Assembly (NCBI GenBank): GCA_959347315.1
Contig: OY365814.1
Location: forward strand, 31,566,532 to 31,630,531
Reading direction: 5' to 3'
Source of the DNA: Bimastos eiseni
Lineage: Eukaryota > Annelida > Clitellata > Crassiclitellata > Lumbricidae
DNA length: 64,000 nt
Part shown: in pieces, positions 21,501-32,049 of the stretch
How the letters are laid out: every line of letters starts with the position of its first letter
Numbering within the stretch: the first letter of the stretch is position 1
Made by a program: the position numbers and the translations under genes
The notes under the pieces: model-generated
Seen by the model: the letters and a program-made list of their open reading frames with translations, nothing else
Told to the model about the DNA's origin: nothing
Databases searched by the model: none

Positions 21501-24500
21501 CGCTTGAAGACCACTCAGTCCGAATGTTGTTGCATTGCCTCATTGTCAGCAATGCCTTTGTGAGTCTCTCTAACACAGTGGCACCATATAAATTTCCAAT
21601 TGTAATTAACAGATTTCGTTAAGGTTTTGAATTTGTGTTGTTGCAGATGGTTAATGCCTGCTGGTGGTTCTACTTCTCGAAATTCGTCGAACTATTTGAT
21701 ACGGTTTGTATCTTATGATTTATCTTGTTTCGATGAGTTCTCTAGATTTTCTGAATGCTTGTGCAGTAAAAATGGTCACCTTGTGCTGTCAGTTCTTTGA
21801 ACTCTAGCGACCATCATGACCAACCTTCTCCATGTCTGCAAAATTGGTGCAATCATTAAATGATTGCACCATTTTTTACTGCACAGGCCTTCTGAAAACG
21901 ATAATTGACAGATGAACTATGCTGATATGTGATTGTATGGGCAGGCTCTCACATGCTTGTAGAACCTTCCAATGTAGATTCTGTGTGCATCTATACTCAT
22001 TGACTTGTATTCATTGAACAATGTTTATTTACCTATATTCATTGACCTATGTTTGTTGACCTATATTCATTGACCTATGTTCATTGACCTATATTCATTG
22101 ACTTATGTTCGTTGACCTATATTCATTGACTTATGTTCGTTGACCTATATTCATTGACTTATGTTCAATGACCTATATTCATTGACTTATGTTCATTGAC
22201 CTATATTCATTGACTTATGTTCATTGACCTATATTCATTAACCTATGTTCGTTGACCTATATTCATTGACCTATGTTCATTGACCTATATTCATTGACTT
22301 ATATTCATTGACCTATATTCATTGACTTATGTTCATTGACCTATATTCCTCGTGGATCGTGAAATTCAGCAATACATACAAAGACGGTTCTTGGTTCTTT
22401 CCCCTGCTGACAGGTGTTCTTCGTTCTGCGAAAGAAATCGAACCAAGTGAGTTTTCTCCACGTCTTCCATCACAGCATCATGCCCGTCTCCTGGTGGTTT
22501 GGGGTCAAGTTTGTCCCAGGTTTGTTAGTTTAATATATCTGTTTATCTATCTGTGTGATTTATATAGCACCTATTCTAGATGACTATTCAGAGACATTCT
22601 GTACCCAGGCCTGACCAAAGAGGAATGTCTTGAACAATTTATAGAAAGAGCCCGACAGGCCCTGTGGGAGAGAACGCAGGTCAGATGGGAAGCTATTCAA
22701 GACACAGGTACCCACAATTGAGAAGGCTCTGTTCTGTCTGGTGACTGTGAGATCATGTGAAATGTAAGTATGTGTGTATGTTTACTGGCATTATACGAAT
22801 TGCTGCATCAGTGTTTGTATCTGTTCACGTGTTTAGTTAGCCTATTGGCCAATTTACTGAGTTTCTGCACTTCTTAAAATTTTTATTGTTCTGTCCAGTT
22901 TTGAGTCCAACTAGACTTGCGACCCTGCTTTGCCTGGGATTGAATTTTTAACTCGCTCTGAAATTTTTTCCAGGTAATTCTACCCGATTGTGAGTGTTCT
23001 TTGCTCGAGTGACGCCTTGGTTTTACAACTAAGGCACCTGATTTGCATATTATAAGTGACGTTAATGTAAATGACCCTAGTGTTGTGATTATGTTGTCAA
23101 AGTGAAATTGACCAAATATCGTAATCGAAAGTTGATTCTGTGCTGAAAATAGTCACTTTGACCAAGAAATTTCCACGGTAACATTTTATAAACAAATTTC
23201 GTATCGCCTGAGTATTCCATTCGCCAGCCTTTGTTGAACGCACGACGTAACCAACAACTTTTATGTTTTATATATAAAGTAAGTGTTCTTCAATTTTAAA
23301 CATCTTATTGTTTTATCCAATTCTAAATTTCGTCGCTGCTCGGAAGTAGAGCCGTATCGATAAATCTCTCAATCAATCAGTTATCCCCGCTGTCCGTTTG
23401 AATGGGTTAACGCTGTTTTAGGTTCCAACGTATGGACAGTGAAAACTCACAGTGCACACATTTTTAGCGCTTGCAAGCGTTTCTATATAAATTTTCAAAC
23501 GCGGTTAATATGCAAACATTAGATTGAAGAGTTAACATGTCGTCGTGAAGAGCAATGCCTACGACAGCAGCTGCCAACATAATAATAAAAATATCAAACA
23601 AAATACCTACTTTGATTCCAAGTAATATCAGTAGTGTAATAATAATACAGTATGAACGAATGACGACACGTTATTACAGGAGTCGAATTTAACCGTCGGC
23701 AGCCATGCAAGACGGCATTTCGTTATACACAGGTTAAGAAACGCCATCGCCTTGCGAAAGAAGGATTAGTCAACCGTACGGGGGATACGGGTCTCGAATT
23801 TAGTTCCTCAGCTCTGCATTCCAGCGTGTTCTCCATTACTCTCTGGTCCCCATATATTAATCGGGTGAGGTCCTTCACCCTGCTGTCCCTTGAATAGTTG
23901 ACCCAGCCATTTTCCAGTGAATTGAGCTCCTTTACTCCGCTGTCCGTTTGAATGGTTTCAACAACTTCTTATGTTCCTGTATGTGGATCGCGCAAACGCA
24001 CAGTGCACACCTTTTAAAGGCTCACCATCGCTTCAATATTAATTCTGAATATTAATTCGGCAGATCCGTACTGTAAATTAAATTTACTTATCGACTTGGC
24101 TAAAAAGAAAACAAGAGCAAAAGCGTCAACGTTTCCTCGTCCGCTGTTTCAATAATCGGTTATATGCGATATCAGCAAAAATTGATTATGGTGCAGCTCC
24201 ACTCGGAAGTGTTGTGTCTGACAGAGGCTCCCAGATAGGGGGGTATGTTTTTAGTCTTAGGGGAATGTCTTGTCTCCCTGACACTTGGGATCAGGGGTTT
24301 TGCTTCCATCATTCAGGGGAGGATTGACGCCCCAGCTCTCTGATGTGTGTGACAGGGTGTTATTTCTGTGGAGCAGGTGGTTTTGGAACCTTCCATGCCT
24401 GGCTGAATTCCTTCATCCACTTTGTGATGTACATCTACTATGGAATGTCGGCCATGGGACCGCAGTTTCAGAAGTACCTCTGGTGGAAAAAGTACATGAC

Positions 24501-27500
24501 CTCCATGCAGATCGTGAGTAATTCACAGCACTCCATTCATTTCCTATTCCAACTGTTTACCCAGATCCAATGCGTACAGGGACTTAAAACGCGTGGGACA
24601 TGGTGGCTAGTGGTTACTCCCCATACCTTTCCACCTTCCACTCTTTTTCCTTCTGCGTCCCTTCTTCCTCTTACCCGACATCATTGATAGTCGCATTGAG
24701 CATTGATTCATTATATTACTGGCAATCATTTGATAGTCGACAGGTGATTGATACTCAAAAATAGAGAACAACTGCATTGGCAGGCTCTCATCTACAATAT
24801 AGATTGCATGTGCATTACTTGAGCATAGTGTTACGTGTACGCCATACATACATGCAATCATGCCGATGATGATGATGACGACGACGATGATGATGAGGTA
24901 GTTACTTTGTTGGGGCCTCAATCAATTGTTAAGCTCCATCTATTAATACTTCATTGTTAGATAATGGCACTTAATGAATACACAACAACAACGATGATGA
25001 TAGTAATTATAATAAGAATAATAACATTCCCCTAAGTTTGTCCGAGTCCCTGGGTACATGCGTGACGTCCTGCGCTGGCTCCCTTACCCGCAGCGCATTG
25101 CCTATTGAGTCTCTGCGCTGGTCAGACCTGATTGAACTTTGCTGCCCCACTGTAATAATTATTGTTCCACGCCGTGGCTCATTACGCTCTGCTGTGCAAG
25201 CGGGATTACTTGTCCCCTAGCGCGGATTGTCATCCGACAGCGTCGTGCTTTCTCATTGGCTGACCCGGCGACCTGGAGTGGCCTTCCAGTGGCACTGCGT
25301 CTCATACCAATAGATAAATCTGCAATATTCTTCTCTGTTCTGTCTGACCGAGACTGGACTGGGAGCGCTTCTCAGTATATGGCCTCGAAGGGGAGCTATA
25401 TGAAACTGCTGTTATAATAACAACTAGATATGTGCTCGTCTTTGGACTGTATAGTTTGGTTCCCTCCCCATTCACTTCTCGTCCTTTCCTCCACTTCTCT
25501 TTCTTCACCTCTTTCTGTAACATCAACATGATAGTTCCCTTCTCCCCCATTGTCATCCGCCTTCCAGCATCAGTAATGTTCTTGCCTTTCGAAATTTACG
25601 TCATGCCCATCTGTCTTGTTTAAATAAAGGCCACTGATGTCATTATATATTGTCAATGGCAACGTATTGTCCTTTTGAATAGGCCAACGACGTCACAATC
25701 GTCAATGGCAACGTATTGTCCTTTTGAATAGGCCAACGACGTCACAATCGTCAATGGCAACGTATAGTCCTTTTGAAATAGACTTACGACGTCACTATCG
25801 TCAATGGCAACGTACTGTTCTTTTTGAGTGATAATGGCATTGCAGAACTGACATATGAATCCAGTCGCATTTGTATGCACGTATGCAATTGATAATAACA
25901 ATATTTATATTAATACATAACTATTCCTAATTTTACCATATCCAACAATAACAAGCAATTAATCCACAACTTTCCATACAGTATATGGCTTGAAAACTAT
26001 TCAGTCGATCAAGAAAGGCAAATGTAAGCCTAAATTCACACGTTTTTATATAGCGACCGTTTGGCCTCGGCTTTGGTTATTTTTTAATGAATTGATTGGA
26101 CGACATAGATACTCACAGATACCCGTTTGAATGTTTGCTTCGTCGTATAAGGAACCCGTGTATAGTGAGACAGAAAAACACCTTTTTCACTTAAGGCACA
26201 CCAGTATGCAGCAAGACACCTTTTTAACGCTTTCCATATCTCTTATATGAGATATGTGCTCGTCTTTAGACTGTATAGTTTGGTTCCCTCCCCATTCACT
26301 TCTCGTCCTTTCCTCCACTTCTCCACATTGCTCGCTTAAGCAAATTACTGTCGACGGCAACGGCCTATGTTGTCATAAGCTGTCGTTAAACCCTGGATCC
26401 ATCCATAATCCACAAGTGAGTATGGATATTGATGCAGATGTGTTTGACCTACAGCCAACACCGTCATTGCTAGCACTCAGGCAGGCCTACATGTAGATAA
26501 AGTTAAACTGCAAGTACCATCAACAATCGACATATTCTGCCCAACGAGTTCTCTCTTAGGTCCTAACAACGACAACCCTACAAAGGTTAAATAGCTGAAG
26601 GTATCTACAAGACATTATTTTTGTTAAGCTTCATATTATTTCATGGCTTAAATTTGTTAACTGCTACGAAGAAATAAAAAAACTAACAACACTTACATGT
26701 AAAAAACGCTTTAAGGTTAAAGAAAATTGAATAAGCTTGAATATCGTCCATGATTGGGTTTTCTGTACTGATTATAATATTCCATAGAGTGTAAGACATT
26801 ATTAGAAATTCATTTTTGCATACGTACACATTTTTTGAGACCCCTCCCCCGCCATACGCACTAGTACGCAAAATTGCCGAAATCCTGTTCCCCTACCTCT
26901 TACTGAATAAGTAGTATTTGGATGGGCCCTTAACTCCATTGCGTTCATTGACCGGTTATTAACAATTTTATCACACTTCTGTTGCATCTGTTTGGCCATT
27001 TTTCAATGAATCGATCAGTAAAACCAACGACGCTGTTTGAAAGGTTACCAGGCCATTTACGGTCCCTGTTTATTCGAACCAGAGACAGAAATAGTAATAA
27101 CGATAATAGCTATTATAATAAGAATGATTATACTATTATTAATTATTATTTCTTTATACCCAATGTAGTTCTGATCTCTCAGGTTCTTAAAACTTTGTCC
27201 TGGCCTGTGTATTATTTTTGTTGAAATGATAATAACATTATTATTATTAAATTTATAACATTAATATTATTAAATTTATAACTTTATTATTATTAAATTT
27301 ATAACATTATTATTATTAAATTTATAACATTATTATTATTAAATTTATAATGGTCATAATAATAATATTATTGTTATTACATTTCAGATGCAATTTCTTC
27401 TTGTGTGCGTGCATACGTCGCAGTTGTTGGTCGTCGACTGTAACTATCCGATCCTATTCGCCTACTGGATCGGTTCCTATGCGGTTATATTCCTCTTTCT

Positions 27501-27621
27501 CTTTGCCGACTTCTATGTCAAGTCTTATAGGAAGCCAGTGAAGACTGTTGGCAGGCCACCAGCGTCGGAAGACAGCAGAAATGACGATTGCCATAGTAAT
27601 GGACACAGAAAACTTCTGTAA
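18488..27621 (+). CDS. ELOVL7: ELOVL4/7-type very-long-chain fatty acid elongase, complete
   Basis: 3-ketoacyl-CoA synthase of the ER membrane, condensing malonyl-CoA with an acyl-CoA in the first step of fatty acid elongation (family knowledge). Seven exons (18488-18545, 19087-19277, 20043-20123, 21647-21703, 22414-22519, 24377-24513, 27388-27621) join in frame to 287 codons, close to the family size. Signature motifs in order: [41 protein letters not shown] with the catalytic HxxHH box, MYIYYG, and TSMQIMQF (TxxQxxQ). Hydrophobic segments are spread as expected for a seven-span protein. The C terminus ends HRKLL with no clear KKxx signal. Closest by eye to ELOVL7/ELOVL4; the subtype needs a tree. 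Confidence 0.95.
19087..19277 (+). CDS. ELOVL7: ELOVL exon 2
   Basis: After acceptor [23 protein letters not shown] through the first membrane span to [14 protein letters not shown] and the second span, ending FVE before donor GTAGGT. Confidence 0.95.
19408..19490 (+). repeat. Copy of the GCCAGTCCCAAGCCTGG dispersed repeat
   Basis: GTGCCAGTCCCAAGCCTGG, then AGGAGGATGATGCTAA, matching 34713 and 36370. It lies in an ELOVL intron. Confidence 0.65.
20043..20123 (+). CDS. ELOVL7: ELOVL exon 3
   Basis: Acceptor TTTTCCAG, 27 codons [20 protein letters not shown] to QAIR, donor GTTTGT. Phase 0 at both ends. Confidence 0.93.
20205..20390 (-). repeat. Dispersed repeat, copy 2 of 3
   Basis: Same repeat as 13700-13870: GGTTTTTGGCCCTGGAGA, GGTTCACCAACC, GCGAAGGTTTAGAGTGAATA, GTGTGCAAATGC. 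It lies in an ELOVL intron. Confidence 0.7.
20395..20720 (+). mobile_element. LINE 3'-end fragment
   Basis: The plus strand reads [13 protein letters not shown] at about 20556-20600, a WN-LP LINE ORF2 C-terminal motif; the rest is eroded. It lies in an ELOVL intron. Confidence 0.5.
20935..21090 (-). repeat. Dispersed repeat, copy 3 of 3
   Basis: GGTTTTGGCCCTGGAGACC, GGTGAAGGTTTGGAGTGAAT, CTGTGCAAATAC match the copies at 13700 and 20205. Confidence 0.7.
21330..21415 (+). mobile_element. LINE 3' tail with (AAAT)n end
   Basis: GCTTCTGAGTAGATGTCTTA followed by GGGGCGCTATATAAAT and (AAAT)n, the shared LINE tail motif. No coding remnant upstream. Confidence 0.6.
21647..21703 (+). CDS. ELOVL7: ELOVL exon 4
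   Basis: Acceptor TTGTTGCAG, 19 codons [19 protein letters not shown], donor GTTTGT. Phase 0 at both ends; strongly conserved family block. Confidence 0.95.
21756..21889. mobile_element. 134-bp hairpin MITE
   Basis: Left end contains CTTGTGCAGTAAAAATGGT; right end, reverse complemented, contains CCTGTGCAGTAAAAAATGGT. Flanked by TTCTGAA on both sides (21749-21755 and 21890-21896), a 7-bp candidate TSD. It lies in an ELOVL intron, 50 bp after exon 4. Confidence 0.8.
22000..22350. repeat. 14-bp minisatellite in an ELOVL intron
   Basis: About 24 tandem units alternating TTCATTGACCTATA and TTCATTGACTTATG (a 28-bp higher-order period), ending 60 bp before the acceptor of exon 5. Confidence 0.95.
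22414..22519 (+). CDS. ELOVL7: ELOVL exon 5, HxxHH catalytic box
   Basis: Acceptor CTGACAG, then [20 protein letters not shown] and [15 protein letters not shown], ending one base into a Gly codon before donor GTTTGT. HVFHH is the metal-binding active-site histidine box. Confidence 0.96.
22552..22768 (-). mobile_element. LINE 3'-end fragment, same family as 40605-41035
   Basis: Matches 40690-40845 over TATAGAAAGAGCC.GACAGG, GGGAGAGA.CGCAGGTCAGAT and ACCCACAATTG. Minus strand encodes the C-terminal WN-LR-type ORF2 end; the reverse tail GATTTATATAGCAC sits at the low end. It lies in an ELOVL intron. Confidence 0.75.
23395..23480 (+). repeat. CGCTGTCCGTTTGAATGG repeat, copy 1 of 3
   Basis: Shares CGCTGTCCGTTTGAATGG and CAGTGCACAC with 23938-24040; the first motif recurs at 36528. 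Confidence 0.6.
23938..24040 (+). repeat. CGCTGTCCGTTTGAATGG repeat, copy 2 of 3
   Basis: See 23395; here followed by CAGTGCACACCTTTT. Confidence 0.6.
24377..24513 (+). CDS. ELOVL7: ELOVL exon 6
   Basis: Acceptor GGAGCAG; completes the split Gly codon and reads [42 protein letters not shown], donor GTGAGT. HxxMYxYY and the start of TxxQxxQ are present. Confidence 0.96.
25030..25400 (+). mobile_element. LINE 3'-end fragment
   Basis: Reads [15 protein letters not shown] near 25056-25100 (family LHWLPV.QRI) and, in another frame, [20 protein letters not shown] at 25225-25290. Same family as 51180-51890 by eye. It lies in an ELOVL intron. Confidence 0.75.
25425..25503 (+). repeat. Direct repeat, left copy
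   Basis: AGATATGTGCTCGTCTTT and the following pyrimidine-rich stretch to CCTCCACTTCTC recur nearly unchanged at 26249-26325, 820 bp away. It lies in an ELOVL intron. Confidence 0.85.
25648..25835. repeat. 50-bp tandem repeat
   Basis: About four units containing TCAATGGCAACGTATTGTCC then TTTTGAATAGGCCAACGACG; the last two are more diverged. Confidence 0.92.
26249..26325 (+). repeat. Direct repeat, right copy
   Basis: Matches 25425-25503 with about one difference (CTTTAGACTG versus CTTTGGACTG). Confidence 0.85.
26570..26940 (-). mobile_element. Unclassified repeat, copy without LINE insert
   Basis: Reverse complement matches 32050-32260 (GGGGAGGGGTC, GTAAGTGTTGTTAGT, TTTTATTTCTT) and then, after a gap, 34430-34600 (CAGCTATTTAACCTTTG versus TAGCTATTTAACCTTTG). 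It is the uninterrupted counterpart of the copy that a LINE has split. It lies in an ELOVL intron. Confidence 0.7.
27227..27355. repeat. 23-bp AT-rich minisatellite
   Basis: About five tandem units with core AACATTATTATTATTAAATT, ending about 30 bp before the acceptor of the last ELOVL exon. Confidence 0.92.
27388..27621 (+). CDS. ELOVL7: ELOVL exon 7 and stop
   Basis: Acceptor CATTTCAG, then [20 protein letters not shown] and the last membrane spans, the basic [11 protein letters not shown] and a hydrophilic tail ending HRKLL, TAA at 27619-27621. The tail lacks the lysine-rich ER-retrieval end seen in many ELOVL proteins. Confidence 0.95.
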   Translation: MQFLLVCVHTSQLLVVDCNYPILFAYWIGSYAVIFLFLFADFYVKSYRKPVKTVGRPPASEDSRNDDCHSNGHRKLL

Positions 27622-29130
27622 CGTAGTTGTCAGATGGGTAGGATAATTCCATTATGTTTTTTTATAAAGCAGCCTGGCAAGTCAGGACTTAGAAAAAAAT
27701 TTCCTTCAGTCTACATTTTTTTTGGTCTAAATTGTTTTCTGTCAACGTTTTTTCCACTTCAGTTCTGCCAGTGGCACCTTCCCCCTCCACCTCGAATGGG
27801 AGAACAACAACGTCTCTCCCTTTTGCTTGCATACTTGTGTATTAGAGCACAAGAAGTAATTAAGAACTGTATTTCAGGATGTTTTATTATTGAAGATGAA
27901 CTATCCTCAGTTTATTTCCACAGTGTACTATTAACCACACTTGTGGTACCGATTGGGAGAGCTTTCCCAACCTTCAACCACCCCTCTGTTTTTGGCAGGT
28001 CATTAAGTGCTTTGAAGTGAATTTGATGCTGTCATTTAGGTCAGTGGATGAGTTAATGGGTTCAGGCATTCCGTTTGGAAATCAGAATTTTCATAGTTTG
28101 AGGCATGAAAGTTTTAGTTTAGGCTTTGGACTTTTATGTCAAGGTTTTAAATTTCGATGACTCTGTTTTCAATTGTGTACAGCTTGAAATGGAATCTCGG
28201 AAGTAGGAATAGTTTGCTTTAAAACTTAGAATTTCATTTCAAAATGGAATTTCTGTGGCAGGCAGCATTTGGAATAGCTGTTCGAAGTTGGTGATAGAAT
28301 TGTTGGTCAGATTGATGATTGACTACGTCAGGGGTCTCCGCGGGCCATGCTTTGGAGACCCATGGACTACGTCGTAACTGGATATTTGGTTTTTGTGTGT
28401 AAAGGTTTGTTATTTTGAGAGCAAATCATTCTGGATCTGTGATCTAGTTTGTGTCAAAGTTTTGTGATCAAGAACTTAAACTCAAAGGCATTTTCCGCCA
28501 TATTCGGCAACTTTGTCCTGGGTTTGGGGGTGGGAACGGCAGGTCTACAAAGTGTGGTTTTGGGACTGGTCTAGGAAAGATTTCAGTTCCCAAACATCGA
28601 TGCACAGTGGAAAAACTGTAGATATTTATAATACTTATGAAATATTGGGGGACTTGAGCAGCTCCATCCCCTCCAACTGAAATTTTGGAGTGGACCGTTC
28701 CCTCCTGCACCCCCATAAAGTCTCACACCATGTTATTAGCAGTCTCTGAAGTTTTTTCAATGTGAAAGCTAATCAAAGTCTGTTCTGTGCTCATCTCTAG
28801 GGTTTGGTTTGCGTTAGATTGATTGCATAAAAAATAAAAATCTGTAAATACGATACAATACAAATGCAATATAGCTGTTTGAGGCTATGCTTTACAGCCA
28901 AGTCTAAGTAAGAACTAAGTATGTTGTTTATTAACCAATTGCTAATTACAATGTGGTGCTCAACTTTACACAGGTCAAGTTAGTGTCACAAATTACAGGA
29001 ATATTGAAAGACTTCTTAAAGACTTGGCAGCCTACATTGGCACCCATCCCCACACTAATCTCCAAGGAGTCACCCCTTACTTTACAATTTTAATTTGAAG
29101 TTATATGGCGCTACTTTACAAAAATTAGTC
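27622..29130. other. ELOVL 3' UTR and intergenic sequence
   Basis: No further gene recognised. AATAAA is not evident close to the stop codon. Contains the micro-hAT insertion at 28329. Confidence 0.4.
28329..28364. mobile_element. 36-bp hAT-like micro-element with perfect 8-bp TSD
   Basis: GACTACGT occurs at 28321-28328 and 28365-28372. Between them are only 36 bases: the left end CAGGGGTCTCCGCGGGCC and the right end, reverse complemented, CATGGGTCTCCAAAGC. These read as near-complete hAT termini with almost no interior. Confidence 0.8.
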
Positions 29131-29135
29131 ATGTT

Positions 29136-29210
29136 CAGTGTTCCCTCTAAGCTGTGCGCGCCACACGGGCCGTGCAGTCGGCGCGCACAAGAATTTAATT
29201 TGCGCACACT
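29136..29210 (+). mobile_element. One end of a hAT-like element
   Basis: CAGTGTTCCCTCTAAGC followed by GC-rich GCGCGCC...GCGCGCACA is a terminus type common in animal hAT elements. I found no matching right end or TSD, so only a fragment is claimed. Confidence 0.5.
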
Positions 29211-31950
29211 ATTATTTTCTTTAAAAATAATTTAGATGAACTGTAAACCAATATTTAGGTGACCAAAACAGAAAATTGCTATAAATTGACAGCTAATAGC
29301 AGTTATTTACAATACAATGTATGCATCATCTGCTCTAAGACATATTTTACCCAAGGAACTTTTATTGGGTTATCAGAACTTTTCACCATAGACTTTATGA
29401 ATGGTCTTGATTTAACTATTGTCGTTTGTTAGAGGGCTATGCTCATGTAGCTATACATCAGCGACCAGAACTCTAACAAATGGTTCTGATCCAGAACTTA
29501 TGTGTTTAGAGTTGTGTTGCTTTCTGATGTTGCTGCTTTAGGAATGTATAATAATTAGGTTTTTGTCGAGCTGTGTTTTTTTCATGATGAAGTTATGTTA
29601 CAACGAGATTTTGTGTCAATGAGGTTTTTCTACAGCAAGGTTTTGTTGATCGGCATAAGTAGCTTTTGCTTCAATATTCCCAATCAATTTTTATATCAGA
29701 ATTTGTGTTGTAGTGAAGTGCATGTTGGTGTGTCATGATTTAGATTTCTTGATCTTGTCTAATTCGTTCATTCAGTCATTCATTCTGGGCATTTATGTAG
29801 CGCCCCTTGAAGAAACCTCCTCGGGAATGCTTCCAGCTCAGCCACGGCTGAAAAATTAAGACTTGAGTGTATCATAAAACCCGATTTGATTGGTCAGAGG
29901 TGACAGACATATTAGAAGTCTTTAATATAATCATATCAGTAAGATAACTATTTGTATACTGTGGCATGACTGAGGTCAGAGAGAAGGTGCTAGCCAAAAA
30001 AGCAGTTTATGAAATCTTAAAAAGAAAAAAAATGATGGATTACTGTACCGTGTTATTTTTACGTTCTTGACCCTGTTCCCACCGGAGGCTGTGCTTTAAT
30101 GAGCAGCATCTTTGGTTTCTTGAAAACACTAGGTGGATGCCATAGCGGCAGTCAGTTCTTTAAAATTCGTGTAGCGTGTAGGACTGTGGGTTGTACTTTC
30201 ATTGCCTGAGAATCTGCAAGCCTTTTGGAGGGTCTTGGTTCCTTTCGGAGAGTCTCGATTCCTTTCGGGGGTCTCGGTTCCTATACGAGGGTCATGGTCC
30301 CTTTCGAAGGTTCTGGATAGCTACTCAAGGGGGCATGTTTTAACTTGTGAACCTTGTAAGGAGATCGATATCAAATACAATTGTATTGTATTATACTACA
30401 CGTATATGCGTGCAACACATGCTATTGATGTTCAGCAGATAGCGAGCTATAGATGAACACTGAACAGCTTTGTGAAGAAGTGAAACTGCTATGTTTTGGA
30501 TAAGTTTTGTACCGTGCATCGAGTTTGGTTTGGCTGACTTTTATTTTTCTTTTGTTGTGATGTCGGAGTTTTTTCCACTTTTACAAAGATTTAACAAAAA
30601 TTGAGAGTCACCGGTTGCATTTGTACACGTAGTTGTATCCGTGTCTGTATTTTTTTAAGTTGTATCATTATTTTTATGACTTTATTATTGTTTTTATGAT
30701 TTGACTGTAATTTCTATCATTTGATCAATATTTTTATGATTTCATCAATATTTTTATGACTCGCTTATTGTTTTATGATTTGGTCATTATTTTTTCATGA
30801 TTTGATTAGCATTTTTATGATTTGATTGGCATTTTTATGATTTGATTAGTTTTTTACGATTTGATTAGTTTTTTTTATGGTTTGATTAGTCGTTTTAGTT
30901 CTTGTATTGGACTCTGCTTCAAATGTTTTATAAGTGCTGTGTATTGTGATGGTTAATCATTATTATTATTAAGATGATTATGATTATTACACGATAAAGT
31001 GATTATATACTAATTATGATTACTATTGTTCAATTGATGATGATGTCATTATTATTGATACATCTTTTTATTACTATTATTTCTATGTGCTATTGTTGCT
31101 TCTTTCTGTTGTATTGCTATAGTTTGCGAAAGTATTAATTTTCCCGGCCAAGGCTAAAATATTAGTCTTCACTGCTTTCTGCAGTTTGCTTTTATTTATT
31201 TGACCTTAAACTTAATATACATTTTGAAAAATCTGTTTTTGTATATTTTATTGATTTGTTTATTAGATTTTCTCTGGCTGCTATGAGCCAAAAATCAAAT
31301 CTAATCATTTACGTTAGCTCGTTGCAATAATGTTTGTTGATTCGATCAAAAAACTTATGATAGCATAAAATGGCAGGAAACTATTTTTTTAAATTTTAAT
31401 TAGTGCTGAATGATTTGATAAATTTAGGGAAACCAATTTGTTGTGTGCTGAAGTATTTGACATATTTACGCAAAACATATTTATGAAACTTTAACTAGCG
31501 TGAATTAAGGATTATTGAATTATTAATTGGCTTATTTTAATGATTTGTGAATTATACTGTAGCTAGATTTGGTGAATTATTAATTTGCATATATGTTAAT
31601 AGTTGATGAATCATTAACATAATGTAATGAATAATTCATGCTATGCTCATAGTGTGACACATTATTAATTATCCTGTGCTGATATTTTAATCTATTATGT
31701 GCTTGAAAAAGTTATTTATTTATTGTTGTTTCTTACTGATTGCTTGATTAATTGAGTGCAGGATTGAGACTGTCGCTTACATGTATTTGTGTTTATACTA
31801 ATTATTATGATTGACTTAAAGGCGTCTTCCGCATTGTCAATACTTCTGTTGAATTAATTTAGCAAGTGAGCATTTTTTTTCTGGTTTTCAAATAAATTGA
31901 CATGGAACCAATTAACTGATTCATTGCTTATTATTGACCAAGCTGGTAGC
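29211..31950. other. No recognisable gene; AT-rich with degenerate repeats
   Basis: Includes 30225-30320, imperfect repeats of CCTTTCGG.GGGTCTCGGTT; 30660-30895, a degenerate T-rich array around TTTTTATGATTTGATTAG; and many TTATTA tracts. No ORF resembles a known protein. Confidence 0.5.
29765..29850 (-). mobile_element. LINE 3' tail
   Basis: ATTCATTCTGGGCATTTATG then TAGCGCCCCTTGAAGA is the reverse of the common LINE tail (TTGAAGGGGCGCTATATAAA with a short tandem end). Confidence 0.6.
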
Positions 31951-32049
31951 AACCACGACTAAGGCGATGCGTATGTGGTTCAAAGGTTAGCTCCCGGTCC
32001 AACAGCCGTCGACATATTACGTACGCAGCGAGGGTATACAGATGGGCTT

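Noticed and set aside
22000..22350. Could the regularly spaced repeat be a CRISPR array?
   Set aside because: It is a pure tandem repeat with no unique spacers, inside an intron of an animal gene.
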